NCBI RefSeq assembly: GCF_004802635.2
Contig: NZ_CP046052.1
Coordinates: 3,990,501 to 4,054,500 of the forward strand
Direction of reading: 5' to 3'
DNA length: 64,000 nucleotides
Origin: Methylocystis heyeri
Lineage (GTDB): Bacteria; Pseudomonadota; Alphaproteobacteria; Rhizobiales; Beijerinckiaceae
In this document: in pieces, positions 51,655 through 60,067 of the stretch
Layout of the letters: the number at the start of each line of letters is the position of its first letter
Position numbering within the stretch: position 1 is the first letter of the stretch
Notes under the pieces: generated by a model
Seen by the model: the letters and a program-made list of their open reading frames with translations, nothing else
Databases searched by the model: none
What the model was told of the DNA's origin: nothing
Made by a program: the position numbers and the translations under genes

Positions 51655-53102
51655 TGCTTGACCTTCCGATCGACGACCTCGCCCGCCGCGTCTTCCAGGG
51701 TCACGATCAGGGGCATCTGGCCGAGAGCGTGGGTGGCGCAGGACAGGCAGGGATCATAGGCCCTGATCGCGACTTCTATGTGGTTGAGCAGGCCCTCCGT
51801 GATTTCCTGGCCGGAAAGATATGTCGTCGCGACGCTCGCGACGGCGCGGTTGAGCGCTTCATTGTTGCTTGTCGTGGAGACGATCAGATTGGCCCTCGTG
51901 ACCTGATCGCGCTCATCGACCTCATAATGGTGGATGAGCGTTCCACGCGGCGCTTCGATGCAGGAAACGCCGCTCCCGCGCCGCTGGCCCGAAAGGATCA
52001 GATCGTCCCCCTGGAGATCGTCGTCGAACAGAAGCTGCTGGATCTTCTCGGCGCTGTGCACGAGACAGATCAGCCTCGCGTAGTGATAGGCGAGGGTGGC
52101 GTGCACGGGCCGTCCGGCGCCGATATTCATGAACAGGCGCCGTTCCGCTTCGGCGATGGGCGTATCGATCGAAGCGGCGCAGTTGAGCTGGGCCAGCGGA
52201 CCCACGCGATACCAGCCCTGATCGCGCCCGAGCGATCTTATGTGCGGAAACTTCATGAAGCTCCAGGGCCGAACCTCCTCGATGAGCTGCTCGCGGTAGA
52301 GGCAAGGCTCGACGCCGTCGAAAATGACGCCGCCGGCGGAATCGATCGCGCGCAGGGTCCCGTCGTAGAGATCCATGACGCCGTTTGCGCCGACGAGGCT
52401 GAGATAATTGGATTCGAAATAAGCGAAATCCTTATGTTCAGCTTCTCTCTCGGCGACGATTTGCTTGAGCTTGTCGAGGGCGAGCAGGCACCAGGAAAGA
52501 ATCTGTTCGATGTCGCGCCTCAGCGCGTCGCGGCTTTCCACGCAGAGGTTTTGGGTCACGCCGCCGGGAACCGCGCTGGTCGGATGGATCTTCTTGCCGC
52601 CGGTGGCCTTGATGACTTCCTGTCCGTATTTGCGAATGAAAATCGCCCATTTCCCGATTTCCGGAAAAGTTTCGAGAACCGAGACGATGTTTCGCTTCTC
52701 GGCGGGCGCGCCGAACCCGAACAGCAGGTCGGGCGAAGCGAGATGAAAAATATGAAGCGCGTTGGATTGCAGCAACTGACCGTAATGCATCAGCCGGCGA
52801 AGCTTGTCCGCGGTCGGGGTGACCGCATCCACCCCGGCGATCGCGTCCATCGCCTTGGCCGCGGCGAGATGATGGCTCACCGGACATATGCCGCAGAGCC
52901 GCTGGACGATGACCGGAACCTCCCAATAAAGCTTGCCCTGGATGAAGCGCTCGAAGCCGCGGAATTCGACCACGTGAAAGCGCGCTTCCTGCACTTTTCC
53001 GGCCTCGTCGAGGCGTATCGTCACTTTGCCGTGGCCCTCGACGCGGGTCACGGGATCGATCTCCAGCTTGCGCGCTCGTGACACGGTAGAAGGTTCGCTC
53101 AT
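51651..53102 (-). CDS. hoxH: NAD-reducing hydrogenase large subunit HoxH
   Basis: The 483-residue NiFe catalytic subunit of the soluble, bidirectional NAD-linked (group 3d) hydrogenase. L1 motif RLCGICPVSHH has Cys70 and Cys73; L2 motif DPCLSCATHALGQMP has Cys452 and Cys455. About 25 residues follow His458 and form the peptide removed by HoxW, so this is the unprocessed precursor. Start 53102 has AAGGA upstream and gives MSEPSTVSRARKLEIDPVTRVEGHG; the upstream frame extension overlaps hoxY. It follows hoxY by 34 bp. Confidence 0.96.
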   Translation of the reverse strand: MSEPSTVSRARKLEIDPVTRVEGHGKVTIRLDEAGKVQEARFHVVEFRGFERFIQGKLYWEVPVIVQRLCGICPVSHHLAAAKAMDAIAGVDAVTPTADKLRRLMHYGQLLQSNALHIFHLASPDLLFGFGAPAEKRNIVSVLETFPEIGKWAIFIRKYGQEVIKATGGKKIHPTSAVPGGVTQNLCVESRDALRRDIEQILSWCLLALDKLKQIVAEREAEHKDFAYFESNYLSLVGANGVMDLYDGTLRAIDSAGGVIFDGVEPCLYREQLIEEVRPWSFMKFPHIRSLGRDQGWYRVGPLAQLNCAASIDTPIAEAERRLFMNIGAGRPVHATLAYHYARLICLVHSAEKIQQLLFDDDLQGDDLILSGQRRGSGVSCIEAPRGTLIHHYEVDERDQVTRANLIVSTTSNNEALNRAVASVATTYLSGQEITEGLLNHIEVAIRAYDPCLSCATHALGQMPLIVTLEDAAGEVVDRKVKQ

Positions 53103-53136
53103 GCGTCGTTCCTTTGGAAAAGCGCGGCGTTCAGGG

Positions 53137-53679
53137 TCAGTCGTATTTGAACTGGCGATAGGGCAGGCTCGGCTCGTGGCCGGTGAGCAGGGCCTTGAAG
53201 AAAGACCAGATGGCGTCCCCGGAAGGCGGACAGCCGGGCAGGAAATAGTCGATTCTAACCACCTCATGGGCCGGATAGACCTTGTCGAGCAGGAGGGGCA
53301 GGTCCTCGTCGCCGGGGATGACGCCTTTACCTTCGACGGTCGGGCCGTTGAGATAGGCTTCTTCCAGACATTCCTTGAGGCCCACCGTGTTCCGCATCGC
53401 CGGAACATTGCCGTTCAGGGCGCAGGCTCCCACCGAGACGAGGATGCGGCAGTTTTTCCGGAACTCGGTCAGCGTGCGAATATGATGGTCGCTGGAGCAG
53501 CCGCCTTCGATGAAACCGATGTCGACTTCCCGATCGAATTCTTTTTTGTCCGTCAGCGGGGATTTGTCGAATTCAACTAGGTCGACGAGTTCGACCAGGC
53601 GTTCGTCGATATCGAGCAGCGACATATGGCAACCGAAACACCCGGTCAGGGAGCAGGTGGCCAATCTCGGTTTCGTCAT
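53137..53679 (-). CDS. hoxY: NAD-reducing hydrogenase small subunit HoxY
   Basis: A 180-residue small subunit carrying one 4Fe-4S cluster next to the NiFe site. The ligand cysteines are in SLTGCFGCHMS (Cys14, Cys17), GACALNG and LPGCPPSGD; EGGCSSD supplies another conserved Cys. There is no twin-arginine signal, so the enzyme is cytoplasmic, as expected for Hox. The ATG at 53679 has AAGGAACGA upstream. It lies between hoxU (49 bp) and hoxH (34 bp). Confidence 0.95.
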   Translation of the reverse strand: MTKPRLATCSLTGCFGCHMSLLDIDERLVELVDLVEFDKSPLTDKKEFDREVDIGFIEGGCSSDHHIRTLTEFRKNCRILVSVGACALNGNVPAMRNTVGLKECLEEAYLNGPTVEGKGVIPGDEDLPLLLDKVYPAHEVVRIDYFLPGCPPSGDAIWSFFKALLTGHEPSLPYRQFKYD

Positions 53680-53728
53680 TGGATCGTTCCTTTGGAACTC
53701 GCCGCGATGCGGCCCCGCCAGGGCCGGA

Positions 53729-54451
53729 CTATTTTGGCTTGGCGCCGCTTTTGTTTTCGATGTCGGAGCCTATAGGGGTCACATCGAAGCGTCTTAGGCC
53801 GACCGGCGTGCGATAGCCCGTCCGCTTGATGACGATGCAACCCACCGGGCATATTTTCGCCGCCTTGTCGATCGCGGAAAAAGTCGTCTCGTCGAGTTCC
53901 GCTTTGGCGTCGATGTTCAGTCTCATGCCCAATCCGCGCCCCGCGAAACCGAACACGGATTTGCCGTCCAAATCGCGCGAGGCGCGGATGCAGCGGGAGC
54001 ACAGCACACAGGTGTTGCGGTCGATGAACACGTCCGGATGCGAGGCGTCGATTTCATATCTCTGCCATTGATAGGGCAGCGAAGGCGAGGGGATATCGAG
54101 CCGATAGGCCAGCGCCTGCAATTCGCAGTCGCCGCTCTTCTCGCAGGTCGCGCAAATGTGATTGCCTTCCACGAACAGCATGTTGAGCACGACGCGGCGG
54201 TCGTTGTTGAGTTCCTCATTGTCGCTTATCACCACCATTCCCGGCGCCGCCGGCATGGTGCAGGCGCTGGCGCGGCGCCCGTCGATATAGCAGGAGCACA
54301 GCTTGCAGTGCCCGGCGGGCTTCAGATCCGGGTGATGACAAAGCCGAGGGATATAAATGCCGGCGGCGTCGCAGGCGGCGATGATGGTCTGGCCGGGCTC
54401 CGCCCGCACCTGCCGTCCGTCCACGGTGAAGAAAAATTCCTGGCCGTTCAT
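53729..54451 (-). CDS. hoxU: NAD-reducing hydrogenase diaphorase subunit HoxU
   Basis: A 240-residue NuoG-like electron-transfer subunit of the diaphorase half. The 2Fe-2S ligands are Cys38, Cys49, Cys52 and Cys64 (LCHHPDLKPAGHCKLCSCYI). The next cluster is formed by the NHICATCEKSGDCELQ segment near residue 97-112, and a ferredoxin-like part has CVLCSRC and ICPVGC for 4Fe-4S clusters. The ATG overlaps the hoxF stop (ATGA). The C-terminus ends soon after the clusters, as in the short HoxU form. Confidence 0.95.
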   Translation of the reverse strand: MNGQEFFFTVDGRQVRAEPGQTIIAACDAAGIYIPRLCHHPDLKPAGHCKLCSCYIDGRRASACTMPAAPGMVVISDNEELNNDRRVVLNMLFVEGNHICATCEKSGDCELQALAYRLDIPSPSLPYQWQRYEIDASHPDVFIDRNTCVLCSRCIRASRDLDGKSVFGFAGRGLGMRLNIDAKAELDETTFSAIDKAAKICPVGCIVIKRTGYRTPVGLRRFDVTPIGSDIENKSGAKPK

Positions 54452-56271
54452 TCTTCCTCCGCGCCGACCAGGCCGCGCCCCTGGAGGGCCTGTGCTTGGA
54501 TCAAAGTCTCCGAAAGCAGGAAGCGCGGCAGGAAATCTTGGGCTTGCAGGAGCGCCTCATAGGCTTCGGGAAAGTTTCGCATCGTGCTGAGAATAGGGTT
54601 GGGCGCGCTCTGGCCGAGCCCGCACCGGCTGGTGCGGGCGACGCTGCGCGCGAGGCCGTCGAGAGCGGTCACGTCACTGAGCGTTCCGCGCCTCCTCAAA
54701 ATCTTCTCCAGATCCTGCCGGAGCAGGGTGGTGCCGACCCGGCACGGGACGCACCATCCGCAGGATTCGTCTGCGAAGAATTCGGTAAATTGCAGGGCCG
54801 TGGCGAGCACGTCGCGCTCTGGACCGAACGCCATGACGGAGCCGCCGGTGGAGAGGTCTTCGTAAGCGATGCGCCTGCCGTAATCCTTGGGCCCGACGCA
54901 TTGTCCCGAAGGGCCGCCGACCTGGACGAAGCGGGCGTCGGGCGCGCCCACGAGATCGAGGAGTTCGTTGAGCGTCGTCCCGAAGGGCAGTTCATAAACG
55001 CCGGGATGCGCGCAATCGCCGCTGACGCTCAAGAGCTTGGTTCCCGCCGACTCGGCCGTGCCGAAGCTGCAGAACCAGGCTGCGCCTCTTTCCATGATGC
55101 GGGAGGCGCAGGCGAAGGTTTCCACATTGTCGACAGCCGTCGGACATCCGAGATAGCCGCGATCGGTCGGGAAGGGCGGGCGGTCGCGCGGCGCGCCTCT
55201 CTTGCCTTCGAGCGACTCGATCAGCGCGGATTCTTCTCCGCAGATATAGGCGCCCGCGCCGAGCTGGATGCGAATGTCGAAATCGAAGCCCTCGACGCCG
55301 CAGATGTCGGTTCCGAGAAGTCCGTAGCGCCGGCGCCGGTCGATTTCCTGCGTGAGCCTCGCCTCGAGACAGGCATATTCGCCGCGCAGATAAATGACGC
55401 CCTGCCGTGCGCCCAGCGCATGGGCGGCGATCGCCATGCCGTCCAGCACGAGGCCGGGGGCCAGCGTGAGAAGCGCGCGGTCCTTGAATGTGCCGGGCTC
55501 GCCTTCGTCGGCGTTGCAGACGACATAGCGCGCTTCGGCCTGCGCCTGTCGGCACAGGCGCCATTTGAGCCCGGTCGGAAAACCGGCGCCTCCCCGCCCG
55601 CGCAGTCTCGCTTTCGTAATCTCCTTGACGACGCCGTCGGGGGAAAGCCTGAGGGCGTTCTTTATGGCGTCGGCGCCGCCTGAGGAATTGTCGAACAGGA
55701 TGGGGCCGGGACGGATCAGCTTGATCGGCGCCTGCGCGCGCGCGAGGCTCGATGCGTCCGATCCCGGGAACAAGGGCAGCGGGTTTGTGCTGTCGCGGTT
55801 GCGCCGCAGCTCTGCGACGATCGGTCCCGCCTCGAAAGGCGCCAAAGCGGGAAAGGGAGCGCCGTTGATCAGCGCGGACGGCTCCTGATCCGCCATTCCC
55901 AGATCGCTCGCCCAATCGAGGGAAAAATCCCCATCGGCCGAGGTCCCGCCGATTTGCGCGCCTGTGGCCTGGGCGAAGGCGCGGGCGACGTCCTCCGCGC
56001 CCTTCATCATGGAGACCGGAGTCCGGGCGAGGCGAATATGGAACCGCCCCTTGGGCTCGCGGTTGAAAAAGGAATAAAACGACGCGACGTCTTCGACCTC
56101 GGCCGGATGACACTGCAGAACGGCGGCGATGGTTTCCACCGCGCGCCGGTCGAGAAAGCCGAGGCGGCTGTGGATATGCTGCAGCATGTCGAGGAGCCGA
56201 TGGCGCTCGCCACCGAATTTCCGGGCGGCCTCCTCGATCGTCGCTGCGTAGTCCTGGTCCGCAAGATCCAT
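54448..56271 (-). CDS. hoxF: NAD-reducing hydrogenase diaphorase subunit HoxF
   Basis: A 607-residue fusion of NuoE-like and NuoF-like modules that reduces NAD+. The NuoF-like part has the FMN/NADH site GRGGAGFPTGLKW (~225-240), YVVCNADEGEPGTFKD (~250), and the 4Fe-4S ligands ESCGWCVPCRVG plus SRCGLGQSAPNP near the C-terminus. The NuoE-like N-terminus (~1-150) has only one cysteine, in LQCHPAE, so its usual 2Fe-2S site is missing. It is first in hoxFUYHW. No RpoN (-24/-12) promoter could be seen in the 426 bp upstream. Confidence 0.95.
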   Translation of the reverse strand: MDLADQDYAATIEEAARKFGGERHRLLDMLQHIHSRLGFLDRRAVETIAAVLQCHPAEVEDVASFYSFFNREPKGRFHIRLARTPVSMMKGAEDVARAFAQATGAQIGGTSADGDFSLDWASDLGMADQEPSALINGAPFPALAPFEAGPIVAELRRNRDSTNPLPLFPGSDASSLARAQAPIKLIRPGPILFDNSSGGADAIKNALRLSPDGVVKEITKARLRGRGGAGFPTGLKWRLCRQAQAEARYVVCNADEGEPGTFKDRALLTLAPGLVLDGMAIAAHALGARQGVIYLRGEYACLEARLTQEIDRRRRYGLLGTDICGVEGFDFDIRIQLGAGAYICGEESALIESLEGKRGAPRDRPPFPTDRGYLGCPTAVDNVETFACASRIMERGAAWFCSFGTAESAGTKLLSVSGDCAHPGVYELPFGTTLNELLDLVGAPDARFVQVGGPSGQCVGPKDYGRRIAYEDLSTGGSVMAFGPERDVLATALQFTEFFADESCGWCVPCRVGTTLLRQDLEKILRRRGTLSDVTALDGLARSVARTSRCGLGQSAPNPILSTMRNFPEAYEALLQAQDFLPRFLLSETLIQAQALQGRGLVGAEEE

Positions 56272-56697
56272 CCCTCGCCCCTCCCGCGCGCCGGGCTCGT
56301 CTCCGGCGCTTATTCCGCCTGCATGAAATCATGGACGCGATCGGAAATGCCAAAGAGCCGAAATCTATCGGAGCGAAAGTGAAACGCGCCGGCTCAAAAA
56401 GCCCCGCCGGCGCGCGACAGGACGGCGAAGCTACAATGAATCATCACGTTTAATGTGACAGAAATCAACCGTTCGTCGGATCGCCGCAGCTGCGCCGTTC
56501 GGGACTGCGGCGGACAAGAGGTCGCATCCCCCAAAGGGGCTTCGCGCCTCACTTGAGAAGCGCAAGACGCCCGCCATCTAAGTCCATGCGCCGCAGATTG
56601 ATTTAGAGCGGCGCGAGCGGACGCGCCAGCCGTCTGGAAGGAGAGTTTGAAGCAGGCTCTGCAGGCCTGGCTGGCTGTCTTGATTTTGGAGGGAAAT
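56272..56697. other. divergent spacer between hoxF and hsp20
   Basis: 426 bases, the intergenic control region for hoxF (leftward) and hsp20 (rightward). No gene is supported. It holds a heat-shock-like promoter for hsp20. On the hoxF side I see no clear sigma-54 or FNR site. Confidence 0.6.
56552..56579 (+). promoter_or_regulatory. candidate sigma-32 promoter of hsp20
   Basis: CTTGAGA at 56552-56558 and CGCCATCT ending at 56579 resemble the heat-shock sigma consensus (CTTGAAA and CCCCATNT) with 13-14 bases between. The implied leader is about 110 bases. No convincing ROSE-type RNA thermometer was seen near the GGAGGG ribosome site, though folding was not computed. Confidence 0.45.
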
Positions 56698-57216
56698 ATG
56701 GCGGATAAGGAAAGCAACGTGCCCGTCAAGTCGGGTTCTGGAGCGCCCTCGCTCTATTCCGATTTTTTCGACTGGCATCCCTTTGGCTCCTTGAGGCGGC
56801 AGATCAATAATCTTTTCAACGAATTCACTCCTGCCGGAAAGACCGAGCTCGAGCCCTTCGAGCGTTTCTTCGCGCAAGGGTCGACCATGCCTGCGGTCGA
56901 TGTCGTTGAAAAAGACAAGGAATTCGCAATCACCGCGGAACTGCCGGGACTCGACGAGAAAAACGTCGAGGTGAAACTCGCCAACGGCTGCCTCGTCATA
57001 AGCGGGGAGAAAAAAGACGAGCGGGAGGAAAAAGAGAAGGGCTATTACTTCTCGGAGCGGCGCTACGGCTCGTTCCGGCGCGCTTTCAGAATTCCCGAAG
57101 GCGTCGACGCCGACAAGATCGAGGCCGCGTTCGACAAGGGCGTTCTGACCGTAAAGCTGCCGAAGACGGACGAAGCGCAGAAAGCCGAAAAGAAAATCGA
57201 CATCAAAGCGAAATAG
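56698..57216 (+). CDS. Hsp20 small heat-shock protein
   Basis: A 172-residue alpha-crystallin-type chaperone. N-terminal region SLYSDFFDWHPFGSLRRQIN, then the crystallin domain from about residue 63 (MPAVDVVEKDKEFAITAELP) to GVLTVKLPK near residue 158, with the GVLT motif complete. The Lys-rich tail lacks a clear I-x-I, apart from KKIDIKAK. The ATG at 56698 has GGAGGG 5 bases upstream. It is followed 240 bp later by ppsA. Members of this class bind unfolding proteins without ATP. Confidence 0.95.
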   Translation: MADKESNVPVKSGSGAPSLYSDFFDWHPFGSLRRQINNLFNEFTPAGKTELEPFERFFAQGSTMPAVDVVEKDKEFAITAELPGLDEKNVEVKLANGCLVISGEKKDEREEKEKGYYFSERRYGSFRRAFRIPEGVDADKIEAAFDKGVLTVKLPKTDEAQKAEKKIDIKAK

Positions 57217-57456
57217 CCGCCGCTCTGCGTCGACGCTTGCCGCCGGGGCGTCCGCCGCGCTCCGGCGTCCGCGTCGGCTCGCGCTGTCTTCAAGGCGGCG
57301 CGGGCGCTGCGACAAACTTATTGCTTGCCGCAAAGGGCTGTTCCGATAGACTTCGGCTCATCGCGCTTTCCGCTTGTCGGGACTTTCGGCGCCGACGGGC
57401 TCGAAGACGAGCGGCAGGCGTGACAGGGCGGGTCGGGCTTGACGCAGGGAGAGGCC

Positions 57457-59916
57457 ATGAGCACGGCATTATCGAGCGCGCGGGGCGACGCGGAGCGCGC
57501 TCCAGCTTCTTCCTATGTTCGGTTTTTTTCGCAAATAGGCATCGGCGACGTGCCTTTGGTCGGCGGCAAGAACGCCTCTCTCGGCGAGATGTATCGCGAA
57601 TTGACCGCCGCCGGCATCCTTGTGCCGAACGGCTTCGCCATTACGGCGGAAGCCTATCGATATACGCTCGATCGCGCGAACGCATGGCCCGACTTGCGGG
57701 AGGCGCTCGAAGACCTCGACGTCTCCGACGTCGTGGACCTCGCGCGCAGGGCGGCGCGGGCGCGGGAAATCATCTATGCGGCGGAACTGCCTTCCGATCT
57801 GAAGGAAGATATCCGCGAAGGTCTGACGCGCCTCACCGCCGAATATGGAGCCGACCTCACGGTCGCGATCCGCTCCTCGGCGACCGCCGAGGATCTGCCC
57901 AGCGCGAGCTTCGCCGGCCAGCACGAGAGCTATCTCAACATACGCGGCGAAGTCGGCGTTCTGGAGGCGGTGCGGCGCTGCTTCGCCAGCCTTTTCACCG
58001 ATCGGGCGATCCGCTATCGAATCGACAATGGTTTCGATCACTTCAAGGTGTTCAACTCGGTCGGCGTCATGAAGATGGTGCGATCGGATCTCGCGGCCTC
58101 GGGCGTCATCTTCACCATCGACACCGAGACGGGTTTCGAGGACGTCGTATTCGTCACCGGCGCTCTCGGCCTCGGCGAAAATGTCGTTCAGGGCGCCGTG
58201 GACCCGGACGAGTTTTACGTATTCAAGCCCGCTTGCCGCATCGGAAAAGGCACTGTGCTGAAGCGTTCGCTCGGCGCCAAGAAGATCAAAATGATCTTCT
58301 CGAACAGCGGGCGCGCCACGACGCGCAATGTGCCGACCGACGCCAAGGAAGCGGAAAGATTCTGCATCTCGGACGCCGAAGTCGTCGCCTTGGCGGGGCA
58401 GGCGATAAAGATCGAGGCGCATTACAGCGCGAAGGCGGGCGTCGCCCGACCCATGGACATCGAATGGGCCAAAGACGGCGTCGATGGACGGCTTTATATC
58501 GTGCAGGCGCGACCCGAAACGGTCGCCTCGCGCCGTGACCGCAACGTCGTCGAGGATTACATCATCGAGAAGCGCGGCGCCAAAATCGTCGAGGGCCGCG
58601 CCGTCGGAACCTCCCTAGCAACCGGCAAAGCCCGCGTCATCGCGCATTTGAGCGAATTGTCGCAGTTTGTGCCGGGGGAAATCCTGGTCGCGGATTCGAC
58701 CTCGCCGGATTGGGGAACGGTCATGAAATCGGCGGCCGCCATCGTGACCAATCGGGGCGGGCGGACCTGCCACGCCGCCATTGTGGCGCGGGAACTCGGG
58801 ATACCGGCGATCGTGGGGGCCGATTCCGCCACGAGGGCGATAAGGACGGGGCAGACGATCTCGGTTTGCTGCGCCGAAGGCGACGTCGGCGGGGTCTATG
58901 ACGGCAAGATCAGCTTCCGCATCGAGAAGACCAATCTTTCGAGCCTCCCGAGGCCGAAGACCCACATCATGATGAATGTCGGCAACCCCGATGTCGCTTT
59001 TTCGCTCGCGGCGCTGCCCAACGACGGCGTGGGCCTCGCGCGCATGGAGTTCATCATAGCAGAATCCATCAAGGCCCATCCGATGGCCCTGATTCACCCG
59101 GAGAAAATCGCAGACCCGAAGGAGCGCGCGCAGATCGCCAGACTGACCCGCAACCATGCGAGCCCTTCGGATTTCTTCATCGAGCGCCTGTCCGAAGGCG
59201 TCGCCACGATCGCCGCAGCTTTCTTTCCCAAGCCGGTCATCGTCCGGATGTCGGATTTCAAGACCAATGAATACGCCTCGCTGCTCGGCGGCCGCGCCTT
59301 CGAGACCAGCGAAGCCAATCCGATGATCGGTTTTCGTGGCGCTTCGCGATACGCCCATCCGGCCTATGCCGAGGGTTTCGCGCTGGAGTGCGCGGCCATG
59401 AAGCGTGCGCGCGAGGAGATGGGTTTTAACAATATCCGCCTGATGATCCCCTTCTGTCGAAGAGTGGAGGAGGCCGAAAGGGTGGTCGAGCACATGCGCA
59501 GCCTGGGGCTGGAGCGGGGCAAGAACGGCCTCGAACTCTATATGATGTGCGAGATTCCGAACAACGTCATGCTGATCGACGAATTCTCCCGATATTTCGA
59601 TGGCTTCTCGATCGGCTCCAACGATCTCACCCAGCTCACGCTCGGCGTCGATCGCGACTCCGAAATCGTCGCTTTCGATTTCGACGAGCGTGACGAAGGC
59701 GTGAAGAAAATGATCAGGCTCGCGATCGAGGGCGCAAAGCGCAACAACCGCCACACCGGCATATGCGGGCAGGCGCCTTCGGACTATCCCGAGATGGCGG
59801 AGTTCCTGGTTCGCCTCGGGATAGACTCGATCAGCCTCAACCCGGACACGGTGATACGAACGACGACAAAGGTGCTGGAGCTGGAAAAGTCTCTGGGGCG
59901 CGGCGCCGGGAAGTAA
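57457..59916 (+). CDS. ppsA: phosphoenolpyruvate synthase
   Basis: An 819-residue PEP synthase (pyruvate, water dikinase) that makes PEP from pyruvate and ATP. The ATP-grasp N-terminal domain has VGGKNASLGEM near residue 29 and IRSSATAEDLPSASFAGQ near residue 137. The phosphohistidine domain has GGRTCHAAIVARELGIPAI near residue 430. The C-terminal TIM barrel has NEYASLLGGRAFE, SNDLTQLTLGVDRD and the Cys-containing GICGQAPSDYPE near residue 770. The ATG at 57457 has GGGAGAG upstream. Full length; PPDK is excluded by length and motif order. Confidence 0.95.
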   Translation: MSTALSSARGDAERAPASSYVRFFSQIGIGDVPLVGGKNASLGEMYRELTAAGILVPNGFAITAEAYRYTLDRANAWPDLREALEDLDVSDVVDLARRAARAREIIYAAELPSDLKEDIREGLTRLTAEYGADLTVAIRSSATAEDLPSASFAGQHESYLNIRGEVGVLEAVRRCFASLFTDRAIRYRIDNGFDHFKVFNSVGVMKMVRSDLAASGVIFTIDTETGFEDVVFVTGALGLGENVVQGAVDPDEFYVFKPACRIGKGTVLKRSLGAKKIKMIFSNSGRATTRNVPTDAKEAERFCISDAEVVALAGQAIKIEAHYSAKAGVARPMDIEWAKDGVDGRLYIVQARPETVASRRDRNVVEDYIIEKRGAKIVEGRAVGTSLATGKARVIAHLSELSQFVPGEILVADSTSPDWGTVMKSAAAIVTNRGGRTCHAAIVARELGIPAIVGADSATRAIRTGQTISVCCAEGDVGGVYDGKISFRIEKTNLSSLPRPKTHIMMNVGNPDVAFSLAALPNDGVGLARMEFIIAESIKAHPMALIHPEKIADPKERAQIARLTRNHASPSDFFIERLSEGVATIAAAFFPKPVIVRMSDFKTNEYASLLGGRAFETSEANPMIGFRGASRYAHPAYAEGFALECAAMKRAREEMGFNNIRLMIPFCRRVEEAERVVEHMRSLGLERGKNGLELYMMCEIPNNVMLIDEFSRYFDGFSIGSNDLTQLTLGVDRDSEIVAFDFDERDEGVKKMIRLAIEGAKRNNRHTGICGQAPSDYPEMAEFLVRLGIDSISLNPDTVIRTTTKVLELEKSLGRGAGK

Positions 59917-59946
59917 GCCGGCAGATCATACAGCCAGGCCGGTTCA

Positions 59947-60029
59947 CGTCATCGCGAGCGAAGCGAAGCGATCTAGAGCCGCACCAGTCCCTCTGGATCG
60001 CCGCGGAGCTTACGCTCCTCGCGATGACG
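59947..60029. repeat. REP-like palindrome
   Basis: A perfect 12 bp outer stem (CGTCATCGCGAG / CTCGCGATGACG) with an imperfect inner stem (AGCGATCTAGAG / CTCTGGATCGC) over 83 bp. It lies between the convergent ends of ppsA and phaC. The CGTCATCGCGAG motif resembles dispersed REP elements of related alphaproteobacteria. It may also act as a two-way terminator. Confidence 0.75.
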
Positions 60030-60067
60030 TCGTCAGGCGTTTCCACCTGATTGCTGCGTCGAGCTTT

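Noticed and set aside
56272-56697. Sigma-54 promoter for hoxF
   Set aside because: Expected for many hydrogenase operons, but no TGGCAC-N5-TTGC-like pair is visible on the hoxF strand in the spacer.
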